Assembly: GCF_003011965.1 (NCBI RefSeq)
Contig: NZ_PXWG01000009.1
Coordinates: 44,102-108,101, forward strand
From: Streptosporangium nondiastaticum
GTDB taxonomy: Bacteria > Actinomycetota > Actinomycetes > Streptomycetales > Streptomycetaceae
Length of the DNA stretch: 64,000 nt
Reading direction: 5' to 3'
Notes under the pieces: generated by a model
Database searches by the model: none
The model's input: only the letters and a program-made list of their open reading frames with translations
Told to the model about the DNA's origin: nothing
Translations under genes and position numbers: made by a program
Shown here: positions 44,922 through 53,316 of the stretch, piece by piece
How positions within the stretch are numbered: the stretch's first letter is position 1
Layout of the letters: each line of letters begins with the position of its first letter

Positions 44922-45911
44922 TTAGGCGGCCAGGGCGAAGTCGCCCTGCTTCGGTGCCTTCGGCGCGATGGCGGGCGCGGTGTAGGTGACGAACGCGCTC
45001 TTGTCGCCGATCGTGAACCCATAGTGGGCCTCGCACAGCATCAAGATCAGGTTCTCCTGGAAGGCGCTGTGGACGTGGCCGTCGGCGTCGACGTAGGTGC
45101 CGACGTCGGTTGTCTTGATCGTGATGTCCATGCCCACGCCGTAGACGGCCTGGTCCCAGTCGCCGGCGACCGCGCGAAGGCCCGTGTCGGCGGTGCTGCT
45201 CTGCCTGTTGAGCTTGCCGCCCACGCCCCGGTTGTAAGCAACGGGATAGCCGATGAGGGAACCGCGGGAAACGGTGCCCTGCCCGGCCGGATCCGGTACG
45301 AACATCGGGCGGCCGGTCGCGTCGGTGGCGAGCAGCAGCTCGGGCTTCAGGAGCGGGTCAGCCACGAAACCGGTGGTGTCGTAGCCAGCCGCGGCAACGC
45401 TCTTCAGGCCGGTGACCACATCGGCGTAAATACCGCCCTTGGACTGAGCAGTCGCGCCAAGAGCCACGGTGTTGGGCGTGGCGGTCAGATGGTCCTCAAA
45501 CGGACCCTTCGCGCCGGCCATGGTCTTGCCGTGGATGGCCGCGTAGTCGAAGGCGCGGCCGAGTGCGGTGGGCAGGTCGCGCTGAAGCTGCGCGTACACG
45601 CCCGCCGCATTGGTCATGGCCACTTCGGCGCTGACGGGGACGAGGACGGCGACCTTCTTGCCGCGCATGGTCCGCACGGTCATGGAGGTGGAGCCGAGAG
45701 GCTTGGTGCCCGCCTCGTCGACCCAGTCCGCCAGGGGGACGTCGCCGGACACGGGGATCGCGGTCTCGGCGGTGAGGGAGAGCGGCACGCGCCGGGCAAG
45801 CTGCATGACGGCCGAGGACTCTACGGCGCGGTCGAAGATTGGGGCGGTGATCTCCGGCGGGAGGAGCTGGGAGGGGACACCGCGGGTCTGGATCGGGGTG
45901 GTGCTGGCGAT
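44922..45911 (-). CDS. HK97-fold major capsid protein, ATC apparent start
   Basis: The protein builds the icosahedral shell. The coding text runs IASTTPIQTRGVPSQLLPPE, ITAPIFDRAVESSAVMQLAR through PLADWVDEAGTKPLGSTSMT to the C-terminal SAFVTYTAPAIAP, typical of actinophage HK97-type capsids, giving 329 residues. AAGGAAG lies seven bases before ATC 45911. An in-frame TAA is five codons upstream and the next in-frame ATG (45806) would remove 35 conserved residues. So the natural N-terminus falls on ATC, one base from ATG. Either AUC is used or the gene is disabled. Confidence 0.88.
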   Translation of the reverse strand: MASTTPIQTRGVPSQLLPPEITAPIFDRAVESSAVMQLARRVPLSLTAETAIPVSGDVPLADWVDEAGTKPLGSTSMTVRTMRGKKVAVLVPVSAEVAMTNAAGVYAQLQRDLPTALGRAFDYAAIHGKTMAGAKGPFEDHLTATPNTVALGATAQSKGGIYADVVTGLKSVAAAGYDTTGFVADPLLKPELLLATDATGRPMFVPDPAGQGTVSRGSLIGYPVAYNRGVGGKLNRQSSTADTGLRAVAGDWDQAVYGVGMDITIKTTDVGTYVDADGHVHSAFQENLILMLCEAHYGFTIGDKSAFVTYTAPAIAPKAPKQGDFALAA

Positions 45912-45923
45912 GGCGCGACTTCC

Positions 45924-46430
45924 TTAGCGGTGGAGGGAGTTGTGGAGGAGCCCGGCGAACAGCGCGGCGGGGTCGGCGGCGGTGTGCTGGCCGGAGGAGC
46001 CTTGCGAGGGGTCAGGCGGCATGAGGCGGTGGCCGGCCGGTGTGGGGGTGAGGTCGGCCAGCAGTTCGTCCGCGTCGGCCTCCAGCTCCTCCTGGGTGGT
46101 GCCGACGAGGCGTGCGGCCTGTCGGGCGGTGAGGCCCTTGGAGTGCGCGACCTGCGCGCGGATCAACTCGGCGCGGGTCTGTTCGGCCAGGCGCTCCGCG
46201 GCCTCCGCGCGCTCCGTAAGTCGCTGGGCCTCGGTCTTACCGGCCTCCTGAAGCTGATGCAGTTGGGCGGCGGCGGGCTCCAGCTCGGCGACGCGCGCGA
46301 CGTGGCCGGCTAGCTCGGCGGTAAGGCGCTCGATCTCCGCGCGGGCGGCAGTGGGGTCCTCCCACGAGCGCGGTGCATCGTCCTGGACAGCGGTCCCGTC
46401 CGGCGCGGTGGTGGGGTCAGGGTGGGGCAT
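45924..46430 (-). CDS. Capsid scaffold protein
   Basis: The 168-residue protein is acidic and mostly coiled coil (ARAEIERLTAELAGHVARVA, AEAAERLAEQTRAELIRAQV) and ends with a short basic-hydrophobic tail LFAGLLHNSLHR, which fits scaffolds. It is directly upstream of the capsid gene. ATG 46430 has GGAGG nine bases upstream. Confidence 0.82.
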   Translation of the reverse strand: MPHPDPTTAPDGTAVQDDAPRSWEDPTAARAEIERLTAELAGHVARVAELEPAAAQLHQLQEAGKTEAQRLTERAEAAERLAEQTRAELIRAQVAHSKGLTARQAARLVGTTQEELEADADELLADLTPTPAGHRLMPPDPSQGSSGQHTAADPAALFAGLLHNSLHR

Positions 46431-46542
46431 GAGTGACGACCTCCGGGCGTGCAAAAGGCCACGTCACAGGGGTGGGTGACAGGGCCGGGGGAAGGACAGG
46501 GCGGGCAGCGGAAGGCGGCCTTGCGGAACGGGGCAGGGGGTG

Positions 46543-47325
46543 TCAGGCGGTCGGGGCGGGGGCGCGGCCCCTGCCGTACTTCGTATCGAAAGCACGCCGG
46601 AAGGCTCGGAGCTTCTCCGTGCCGTACACGCCGTGGGAGGCGTCGTAGTACAGCTCTTCCCACTCGGCGACCTGCGGTTCGCCCTCGGACGCCCGGCCGC
46701 GGAAGACCGGCTCGGGGGTGCAGGCACAGCGGTCGTGGTACGGGTCGCCGGAACTGGTGCGCACCGCTCGGGTGCGGTCGCCGTAGATGAGTCCGCGGAT
46801 GGCGAGGAGGGCACAGAAGGCGCAGCAGTTGCCGCCGGTCACGCGCACCCATCCGACCGCCTCGGGGTCCGCGCGGGTGGCTTGCTCGATCGTGCGGCGG
46901 CCGGCCTGCGCGGCGAGGCGCTGCACGGCGGCAAGGTCGCGTTCCTGCTGCGTGCGGCGCCACGCCTCCACGGCTTCCGCGCCGTCCTCAACTTGGGGCT
47001 GGGATGCGGCGGTCCGGCGCACAGCGTTGCGGGCGGCGGTGATCTGAGCCGCAGGCGGCGGGTCGGCCACCGTGGCAGTGAAGGAGCCCTTTACGTCTGC
47101 GGCCCGGCGGGCTTCGTCGTAGTAGTCGGCGGCGAGGGACGCGGAGGCCAGGCCGTATTTGTGGACCATGCGCGTGACGGTCGCCGACCACGCCCGTTCG
47201 GCCTCCGGGCCCGGGGGTGCGGCTCGGTGGCGCGCCCATGCCGTCATGTACTCCGTCCGCAGGACCCGTGACAGGGCTTCCTGCCTGCGGCGGTGTCCGT
47301 CGGCAAGCGCCCGAAGAATCTTCAT
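46543..47325 (-). CDS. MuF-like capsid maturation/minor head protein
   Basis: The 260-residue protein follows the portal and contains the MuF-type C-terminal motif GGNCCAFCALLAIRGLIYGD, then SSGDPYHDRCACTPEPVF, with paired cysteines and histidines that can bind zinc. ATG 47325 overlaps the portal stop (ATGA). Such proteins enter or line the procapsid. Confidence 0.82.
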   Translation of the reverse strand: MKILRALADGHRRRQEALSRVLRTEYMTAWARHRAAPPGPEAERAWSATVTRMVHKYGLASASLAADYYDEARRAADVKGSFTATVADPPPAAQITAARNAVRRTAASQPQVEDGAEAVEAWRRTQQERDLAAVQRLAAQAGRRTIEQATRADPEAVGWVRVTGGNCCAFCALLAIRGLIYGDRTRAVRTSSGDPYHDRCACTPEPVFRGRASEGEPQVAEWEELYYDASHGVYGTEKLRAFRRAFDTKYGRGRAPAPTA

Positions 47326-48716
47326 GCGGCGGCCTGGTAGTCGGCCTTGCTGGCGCGGCTGTCGCTGGTGAGGGTGCGGGCGATCTGGTCCAGGGCGTCC
47401 CGGCCGGCGCTGCGGGCCCGGTCGGCGGCGATACGTTGCCGCTGGGCGCGGTCGATACCGGCCCGTTCCAGGGTGACCTCCGAGTCCGCCGGCAGGACCC
47501 CGGCGGCCACCAGTTTGGTGGTGGCGTCGGCCTGGGCGGCCACCGTCGGGGTGGAGGGGTCGCGCCACTGGACGTTGACGGTCGGCACGGGTGCGGTGGC
47601 GCCGGTGAGCTGGAGGGCGAGGCGCATCGCGCGCGACCACGGGCCGGAGAAACTCCGCTGGCGCCGCTCTGCCTTCTTGATCAGCCGGGCCTCCGCGCTG
47701 CGGATGGCCTCGGCGGAGGCGGGGTTGTCGGTGGTGTAGCCGAGCATGTGCGCGGGCAGGGCGGTGACGCCGGCGACGAGGCGGGCGTAGGTGTCGACAA
47801 TGCGGCCGTAGACGCCCGGGTCGTAGGCCGGGAACTGCCCGACCTCGGGAACCGCGCCGTCTTCGTCGCGCTCCAGTGCGAGGTAGCGGCCGATGTAGGT
47901 CTCCCACGCGCTCCGCTGCGTGCCGTCCGGCCCCTGGAACGAGCCTTCCGAGGCACCGAGGACGTAGCGCTGCGGAGCGGCGAAGAACTCGCGGGCGATC
48001 TCCTGGCCCAGGAGGGTCCGGCACGCGGCGTCGGTCAGGGCGCGCACCTCTTCGGTGATCTCGGAGGAGCCGCGCCGGTCGGCGATCCGCTGCCGGTTGG
48101 CGAGGCGGATCACGGGGACCACGCCGAGGCTGTGTGGCTGCCGGTCGGCCACCGTCCACCCGGTCCCGGAGCCTTCCAGGTAGACCGTCTGATCGGGCAG
48201 GTAGAGGGTGGCGGATCTCTGGGAACCCGCGGTGATCAGGCGCAGGGCCGCGCGCACGGTGCGGGTCCGGACGTCGTAGTCCACGCTCATGTGCTGCGGC
48301 GACTCCACCGACACGAGCGGATCGCCCCACTCGTCAACGCCGACCGCGAGGTAGCTGCGGCCGTAGACCAGGGCGTCTTGGTGCGCGAGCTGCGATTCCA
48401 CGGCGAGGTCGTTGGCGTCCCAGATGGCGCCCACCGCGGCCTCGGCCCCGGCATCGTCCGGGCATTTCAGGCTGTCAATGTCGAGGCGCTCGTCCAACGC
48501 GTCCACGATGATCCGCGGCCACCCCGTGACGGTACGGACTGCCTGGAGCGCCGGCGGCACGGCGATCCCGAGGTTCGCCATGCGGGACAGGCCGGTGAAG
48601 TAGTCGTCCAGCGTCCGCAGGCGCCATGTGTCCTCGGCCGCCGTGGCTACCATCCGGGACAGCGTGGCGGCCTCGGCGTCGGCGAGGGCGAGGGTGGGCA
48701 GGGCAGGGGTGGACAA
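47322..48716 (-). CDS. Portal protein
   Basis: The 464-residue protein forms the ring through which DNA enters the head. It has WRLRTLDDYFTGLSRMANLG, VDALDERLDIDSLKCPDDAG, YGRSYLAVGVDEWGDPLVSV and LPAHMLGYTTDNPASAEAIR, the SPP1 gp6-type portal pattern. Length and position between TerL and MuF agree. Confidence 0.9.
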   Translation of the reverse strand: MSTPALPTLALADAEAATLSRMVATAAEDTWRLRTLDDYFTGLSRMANLGIAVPPALQAVRTVTGWPRIIVDALDERLDIDSLKCPDDAGAEAAVGAIWDANDLAVESQLAHQDALVYGRSYLAVGVDEWGDPLVSVESPQHMSVDYDVRTRTVRAALRLITAGSQRSATLYLPDQTVYLEGSGTGWTVADRQPHSLGVVPVIRLANRQRIADRRGSSEITEEVRALTDAACRTLLGQEIAREFFAAPQRYVLGASEGSFQGPDGTQRSAWETYIGRYLALERDEDGAVPEVGQFPAYDPGVYGRIVDTYARLVAGVTALPAHMLGYTTDNPASAEAIRSAEARLIKKAERRQRSFSGPWSRAMRLALQLTGATAPVPTVNVQWRDPSTPTVAAQADATTKLVAAGVLPADSEVTLERAGIDRAQRQRIAADRARSAGRDALDQIARTLTSDSRASKADYQAAA

Positions 48717-48736
48717 GGTGCGTGGTCTCCTCGCTG

Positions 48737-50485
48737 CTATCCGAGGACGATGACCCGTCCCTTACCGCGCGCCCGGGGGCGCTTGCCGTACTTGCTGCTG
48801 TTGATGACGAGGCGGCGGAGCATGCGGGCGCCGATCATGCAGACGGCGAGGTCGATCTTCCGGGGGGAGGCCCGGTGTTCCTTGCCGATCGTGATGCCGA
48901 AGGCGTTCGTGCGTCTCCGCGCGTTGCGGACGTGGGTGCGCATGATCTTGTGGCCGTCGTGCGTCAACTGCCGTTCCAGGATGTCCACTTCAGCGCGTTC
49001 CACGGCGTGGGTGAATTCCTCCTGGCGGCGGCGGTCGCCGCCCATGTCCCACTCGACGGCATGCCGGCGGGTGCCGGTCGTCGTCGCGTGGACCAGGAGC
49101 CGGGCGCCGTACCGCTCTGCCCAGGCGTCGATGAAGCGGTCCCAGTAGCGGCTGCCGTCCACCTGGTCCTCGCCCGTGCCGGGGTCGGCGAAGAACGCCA
49201 GCACCCGGAACCTGTTGAAGGCGTTGTCCACTACCCCGTCGACGTCTTCGCGGGGGACGTTCCACACGTCGACCTGTGGCGGTCGCTGCCATACCCCGAG
49301 GGTGCTGACGTGGCCATCGGCCATGCGGCAGGCCACCAGGCCGGTGGCGTCGTCGCTCTTGGAGCAGTCGAGGAACAACACGACTTCGTCGCCGTCGGAC
49401 AGGGTCAAGTCGGGCCGGGCGCAGGCATCCCACTCATAGGGCGCGCACCACGCGTCCTCTGCGGCAACGATCTGGTTGTACCAAAACCGCCGTGAACGGC
49501 TGGGCGGATTACGGACGTCGAGGATCGAGGCCACGATACGGTCGATGTCCAGCCAGGTGGCATCCCCGCGAACGGCCTCGATCACCTTCGGCGCCCATGC
49601 GGCTGTCAGCTTGGCACCGGGCGGGGCCTCCAGAGAGTCATAGAGAAGACCGGTGTCCACGGCGCGGCCGGCCTGCGCGTCCTCCCAAGCCTCCCGCGTC
49701 CGCTCCGCGACGCTGTTCTCCCCCGGCTCGTAAGCGTTCGTGATCGCGAGGGTTCGCGCGGAGCCGTCAGCCGATTTGGTGGCATTCCGTTCGATAACGG
49801 CTGCCATCTCGTGGCCCCCGTTGGTAGCCAGCCAGTGATGCGGCTCGTTGATCAAGCTCCAGGATGCCCTGGAGCCTTCCAAGGCACGGGGCGACGAGGT
49901 GACGGCCTCGATCCGGGCCCGGCCCTTGTGGGCATAGATGACCTCTTTGCCGAGGTCGATGGAGTACTCCTCGATGGCCCGCGGGCTGAAGAGCCCCGGG
50001 AAGACCATCATGGTGTTGCGGGTCTGCGACTGCGTGACCGCCGCGAGCATCACCCAAGGCTCTGGATGGGGCTGCCCGAGGGGCTGCCCCTCCGGAACCC
50101 CGGAGGGATCGTTGGGACCGGCGACACGGCCCGACGGCCGACACGGGCCCACGAACTCCACCGCGGCGTAGGTCGCGGCGAGCGGGTCTTTCCCGTGGCC
50201 CTTCAACCGCTGGAACACCGCGTCCCGGTAGAGGAATCGATTCGTCTCCGGGGAGACGGCGTAGTACCAGAGAGTGAAACGTGCCTGTTCCGGGGTGTAC
50301 CTCCAGGGCGTTCCAGCGGAGTGCTGGAGATACTCAGCGGTCCACGACAGGACGTGCCAGCCCAGCGAGAACTCCGGTAGGACGAACCGCCCGTCGGGCC
50401 CGCGGCGCCACGTCGGGCCGATGACCACCGGCTCGATGACGTCCGGGGGAAGATCCTCTTCGGAGGGGGCGGTCGCGGCGACCAC
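48737..50485 (-). CDS. Terminase large subunit
   Basis: This is the packaging motor and nuclease. The N-terminal ATPase has QRLKGHGKDPLAA as a Walker A variant, VTQSQTRNTMMVF, and WSLINEPHHW as the Walker B region, where Asn-Glu stands in place of the usual Asp-Glu. The nuclease half shows VVLFLDCSKSDDATGLVACR with acidic ligands and AFFADPGTGEDQV. The 582-residue length is normal. Confidence 0.9.
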   Translation of the reverse strand: MVAATAPSEEDLPPDVIEPVVIGPTWRRGPDGRFVLPEFSLGWHVLSWTAEYLQHSAGTPWRYTPEQARFTLWYYAVSPETNRFLYRDAVFQRLKGHGKDPLAATYAAVEFVGPCRPSGRVAGPNDPSGVPEGQPLGQPHPEPWVMLAAVTQSQTRNTMMVFPGLFSPRAIEEYSIDLGKEVIYAHKGRARIEAVTSSPRALEGSRASWSLINEPHHWLATNGGHEMAAVIERNATKSADGSARTLAITNAYEPGENSVAERTREAWEDAQAGRAVDTGLLYDSLEAPPGAKLTAAWAPKVIEAVRGDATWLDIDRIVASILDVRNPPSRSRRFWYNQIVAAEDAWCAPYEWDACARPDLTLSDGDEVVLFLDCSKSDDATGLVACRMADGHVSTLGVWQRPPQVDVWNVPREDVDGVVDNAFNRFRVLAFFADPGTGEDQVDGSRYWDRFIDAWAERYGARLLVHATTTGTRRHAVEWDMGGDRRRQEEFTHAVERAEVDILERQLTHDGHKIMRTHVRNARRRTNAFGITIGKEHRASPRKIDLAVCMIGARMLRRLVINSSKYGKRPRARGKGRVIVLG

Positions 50486-50504
50486 CCCCTCCGGGAGTCA
50501 GGCG

Positions 50505-50930
50505 TCAGGCGCCGAGGGCGGCCCGGTAGTCCGCGATGGCGGTCACGCCGGCCGGGTTCTCCTCCTCGGCGGGCGCCCGCTCCAGCTCAACGCGCACGCG
50601 GCGTCGGGCACCTTCGGTGGTCAGGAGTTCCGTCATGGCAGAGGAGACTGCGGCGAAGAGCTGGGCAGAGAACCGGCCGGCGGCAAGGTTCCGGGACATG
50701 GCCTCGGCGACGTACCGGGCGGTGGCCACGTCGGACGGCTCGTAGAACTGGGACTGCCCGGAGGCGCCCAGGGAGAGGTACCAGTCACAGGCAATGGCGT
50801 GCCAACTCGCGTCAGGGTCGGGCCACTCGACCACACCGGAAGCGGACGCAGTGCGCACCGGTTCGGCGCCGTCCTTGTTGCGGCGGCGCCGCTCTGTTGA
50901 ACGCTTCGGCACGGGTCCGCGGGTGCCCAC
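50505..50930 (-). CDS. Terminase small subunit
   Basis: The 141-residue protein begins MGTRGPVPKRSTERRRRNKD, a typical actinophage TerS N-terminus, and continues with helical segments (DASWHAIACDWYLSLGASGQ, TARYVAEAMSRNLAAGRFSA). It recognises the packaging site and lies 19 bp upstream of TerL. Confidence 0.85.
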   Translation of the reverse strand: MGTRGPVPKRSTERRRRNKDGAEPVRTASASGVVEWPDPDASWHAIACDWYLSLGASGQSQFYEPSDVATARYVAEAMSRNLAAGRFSAQLFAAVSSAMTELLTTEGARRRVRVELERAPAEEENPAGVTAIADYRAALGA

Positions 50931-51228
50931 GCGATCACCTCCGACTGCTTGTGTTCAGAGAAAGAGGGAGCGGGAGACCGCCCGCCTTACGCCCCTGTCG
51001 GCCGCACCAGAGGTGCGAGCTACTCGTGGGGACGGGCGGTTCCCGCGCGTTGCCTCACGACCTCGGCAGGCCACCCCGAGTAGCGGCGGGATGCGTGATG
51101 CACGGGCAACGTGGTCAAGGCCCCGGTTCACGGGCTCGGAAACCCGTACAGAAAGACAGGTGCATTGCCCATCGCCCTGGGTCGGAACCGGGGAGGGGGG
51201 TCACCCCCCAGGGGGTAGTCACACAGAG
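50931..51228. other. Non-coding region between HNH and TerS; candidate packaging site
   Basis: No gene is seen in these 298 bp. Long-range complementarity exists between the GACCGCCCG stretch near 50980 and the CGGGCGGTTC near 51045, enclosing the small hairpin GCACCAGAGGTGC (51007-51019). In HNH-terminase phages with cohesive ends the cos site often lies here. I cannot place the cut. Confidence 0.4.
51195..51209 (-). terminator. Short GC hairpin after the HNH gene
   Basis: A seven-base stem (GGGGGGT with ACCCCCC) lies 20 bp past the HNH stop. It is too short-looped to be a strong terminator. Confidence 0.35.
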
Positions 51229-51513
51229 TTACCCCAGTCGGCCGGGGTGGGGGTCGTCGGGGCGGCGCCGGCCGGGGCGGCGGGCGCGGCCGGCGGCGCC
51301 CTCGGCCGCGCTCTTCTGGGCGTGGCAGGGGCCGCATACGCCCTGTAGAGCCCGGTCGCGGTGGTCGTCGGTCATGGCCTGGACGTGGTCGACCTGAGTC
51401 GAACGACGGATGCCACAGATGCGGCATACCGGGTCGCGCGCCAGGACCCGGGCCCGGATCACCGACCAGTTCCCGGGTAGGCGAGCGGCGCGGTTGCTGG
51501 TGTGCCAGGGCAG
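51229..51513 (-). CDS. HNH endonuclease with CTG apparent start
   Basis: HNH proteins beside terminase genes help cut concatemers during packaging. The text LPWHTSNRAARLPGNWSVIR, ARVLARDPVCRICG, STQVDHVQAMTDDHR, GVCGPCHAQKSA contains the CxxC pair, the VDH histidine and the second CxxC. The conserved N-terminus (TSNRAARLPGNW) begins at CTG 51513, with GGAGGT eight bases upstream. A GTG at 51462 would cut away that segment. CTG initiation is therefore likely. Confidence 0.8.
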   Translation of the reverse strand: MPWHTSNRAARLPGNWSVIRARVLARDPVCRICGIRRSTQVDHVQAMTDDHRDRALQGVCGPCHAQKSAAEGAAGRARRPGRRRPDDPHPGRLG

Positions 51514-51749
51514 GGGCCGTCACCTCCGGGTGTCGGTGACGGTGGGAATTGGGCCCGGGTCTTTCCTGTGGAGCCTTCGAGAGCCGGTCCGGTGCGCCGA
51601 GAGGCAGAAGGGCTTTTCACCCAACAGACGCAGTCCGGGCTGCGAGTCGTCCGTAGCCGGGTCAGAATCCGACGGGGTGGGGAACGAACAGGACCACCTG
51701 GGACAGGCGCTGGTGTGCGTCATGCGCGCCCGCACGGAAGGGAACCACT
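51514..51749. other. Upstream region shared by HNH and the reversed small gene
   Basis: These 236 bp separate the divergent HNH gene and plus-strand gene at 51750. Short frames overlap here on both strands; none is convincing. Confidence 0.4.
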
Positions 51750-52073
51750 ATGCCCGGATTGACGGGATGGTCGGGATGGAAGGCCAACGATCCCGACAGC
51801 ACCATTCAGGCGGTCGCGGACAGTTCCGGGGGCCACTGGACGGCTGGACAGCTGAAGAACGACCCTTACGGGTTCCATCGCATGATGTTCGAGAACTGGT
51901 CGGACGAGCGGCTGACCGACCTGTATCACAAGATGCAGGACTCGCCGGGCACCAATGCTCTGCCCGGCGGCTCGCTGCCGCTGTTCATCCGGGAGGTCCG
52001 CAAGATGAGCCTCGGCGACATCATCTGGCGGCCTCGCCCGGGCGAGATGGAGAAGTCGCCGAACAACCCCTGA
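51750..52073 (+). CDS. Reversed small protein, unknown function
   Basis: The 107-residue product (MPGLTGWSGWKANDPDSTIQ, HWTAGQLKNDPYGFHRMMFE, NWSDERLTDLYHKMQDSPGT) is rich in Trp, Asp and Gly, soluble, and of no family I know. GGAAGGGAA lies before ATG 51750. It runs against the late operon and may be a lysogen-expressed extra gene. Confidence 0.6.
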   Translation: MPGLTGWSGWKANDPDSTIQAVADSSGGHWTAGQLKNDPYGFHRMMFENWSDERLTDLYHKMQDSPGTNALPGGSLPLFIREVRKMSLGDIIWRPRPGEMEKSPNNP

Positions 52074-52111
52074 CGGCCACGACGAGTACACCATCCGGAA
52101 GCTCTACTAGT

Positions 52112-52204
52112 GCCCGCCCCCGGGTTCGAACCGGGATCTCTGCGGCATAACCGAGCCGATTGGCTGCGCATTGGCCGCGCACCTCTCCCTTGGGTCAGGC
52201 GGGC
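52112..52204 (-). tRNA. tRNA-like element 1 (identity unclear)
   Basis: On the minus strand GCCCGCC (52204-52198) pairs with GGCGGGC (52119-52113), forming a seven-base acceptor stem followed by A. A perfect T arm (CCCGG TTCGAAC CCGGG) precedes it. A five-base stem with seven-base loop (TGCGC GGCCAAT GCGCA) could be an anticodon arm, but the loop lacks U33, and an 11-base near-duplication disturbs the middle. At 93 nt it is too long for class I. I cannot assign an amino acid; it may be degenerate. Confidence 0.45.
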
Positions 52205-52210
52205 GTGTAA

Positions 52211-52290
52211 GGAGTCCGCACGGGCTTGCGACCCCGTTCGGCTCGCCCTCGATGTCGAGGACCGGTTACTAGTGGGCGGTGCGGACTCCC
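52211..52290 (-). tRNA. tRNA-like element 2 (degenerate or structural)
   Basis: Ends GGAGTCCGCAC (52211-52221 on plus) and GTGCGGACTCC (52280-52290) are perfectly complementary. Inside, read on the minus strand, CCTCG ACAT CGAGG forms one arm and ACGGG GTCGCAAG CCCGT a T-arm-like hairpin. Loop sizes are not canonical, so this may be a decayed tRNA or another folded RNA. Confidence 0.35.
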
Positions 52291-52358
52291 TGGTGATCCC
52301 GGCCGGAGTCGAACCGGCTCACCCGTGCGGTGCGGGTGCCTCCCCGGAGGCAGGGACC
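52291..52358 (-). tRNA. tRNA-like element 3 with encoded CCA (degenerate)
   Basis: The minus strand has a T arm (GCCGG TTCGACT CCGGC), an acceptor 3' strand CGGGATC, then A and CCA. GGTCCCT at the 5' side pairs at six of seven positions. ACCCG CACCGCA CGGGT makes a five-base stem with a seven-base loop, without U33. The D arm and variable loop are too short for a normal tRNA. Confidence 0.4.
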
Positions 52359-52385
52359 GGCTACCCCGGTGGGCGCAGTGGTGGG

Positions 52386-53291
52386 TCAGGGAGTCGACAG
52401 TGAGGCGGTGGCCTTGCGGGGGTCGCCCTTGATGAAGGTCAGTACGTACTGGTGGTGTCTGCCCATCTTGCGGGACGCGCGCCATTGGGCACCGAGTCGC
52501 ATGGGGACGGTGCCGAGGGTGTTGACCAAGATCGCGTCGTTGTAGAGGCGGGCGCCGGCCGCTTCGTGTGCGGCAATGGTGAGCGGCACAAGGCCGCGGG
52601 CGGTGCCCGTGCTGTTGCGAACCTCGCCCACAACCCAGGTGGCGAACCGGTCGCGCGCGAGACAGCGGACGGTTTCGGCGATGATCGCGCTGTACGCCTC
52701 AGCGAACGTCGCCCACCTCATGGTGGACAGGTCGGCTGGATGATCGCTGTATCGCTCAAGGTCGTGGTACGGCGGACAGGTGAAGACGTAGTCCGCGTGG
52801 GCCGTGGGCAGTTCGGGGAGTTCTTCGAGTGCGTCGCCGTGAATCCATCGGGGTTCGGAGGCGAGTAGGTCGCGGGCGCGCCAGTCTGCGGCGGCTTCCT
52901 CGTTGGCGTCGATTTGGACGGGCGACAGGTCAATACCGGTGTACCGGAAGCCGCCGTTGGCGGCGACGAGGCCGCGCACGGAGCCGCCGGCGAAGGGGTC
53001 GAGGATTTGCCCGCCGTCCGGGCAGTACCAGGTGTAGGACGCCTCTGCGAGGACGGGATCGAAGGTGGAGAGTCCGCCGTTGACGTCGGCGAGCTTCCGG
53101 CCGAAGGAACCGCCGGTGTTGAACGTGGTGACGTCGCGTCCTCGTCGGCTGTGCAGCCCGAGGTCTTCCCAGGCGCGGCGGCGGTCTCGCCATGGGCCCA
53201 GGTCTGTCCGGAGGACGGAGAACGGCTGTATGCCCGGCAGGGCGCGCCCGGTGGTCACGGGGGCGGCGTCGATCAGGGCGAGTTGAGACAC
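52386..53291 (-). CDS. DNA N6-adenine/N4-cytosine methyltransferase
   Basis: The 301-residue protein has the catalytic motif IV TCPPYHD and the SAM-binding motif I DPFAGGSVRGLVAA, in the order of beta-class amino-methyltransferases, with GIDLSPVQIDANE downstream of motif I. It would methylate DNA bases, probably protecting phage DNA from restriction. No restriction enzyme partner is adjacent, so it is an orphan methyltransferase. Confidence 0.85.
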   Translation of the reverse strand: MSQLALIDAAPVTTGRALPGIQPFSVLRTDLGPWRDRRRAWEDLGLHSRRGRDVTTFNTGGSFGRKLADVNGGLSTFDPVLAEASYTWYCPDGGQILDPFAGGSVRGLVAANGGFRYTGIDLSPVQIDANEEAAADWRARDLLASEPRWIHGDALEELPELPTAHADYVFTCPPYHDLERYSDHPADLSTMRWATFAEAYSAIIAETVRCLARDRFATWVVGEVRNSTGTARGLVPLTIAAHEAAGARLYNDAILVNTLGTVPMRLGAQWRASRKMGRHHQYVLTFIKGDPRKATASLSTP

Positions 53292-53316
53292 GGGGCGCGG
53301 CCTTTCGTGCAGGCGC

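Noticed and set aside
52386..53291. Restriction-modification system
   Set aside because: No restriction endonuclease is next to this methyltransferase or the C5 enzyme; the HNH protein belongs with the terminase. They look like orphan phage methyltransferases.
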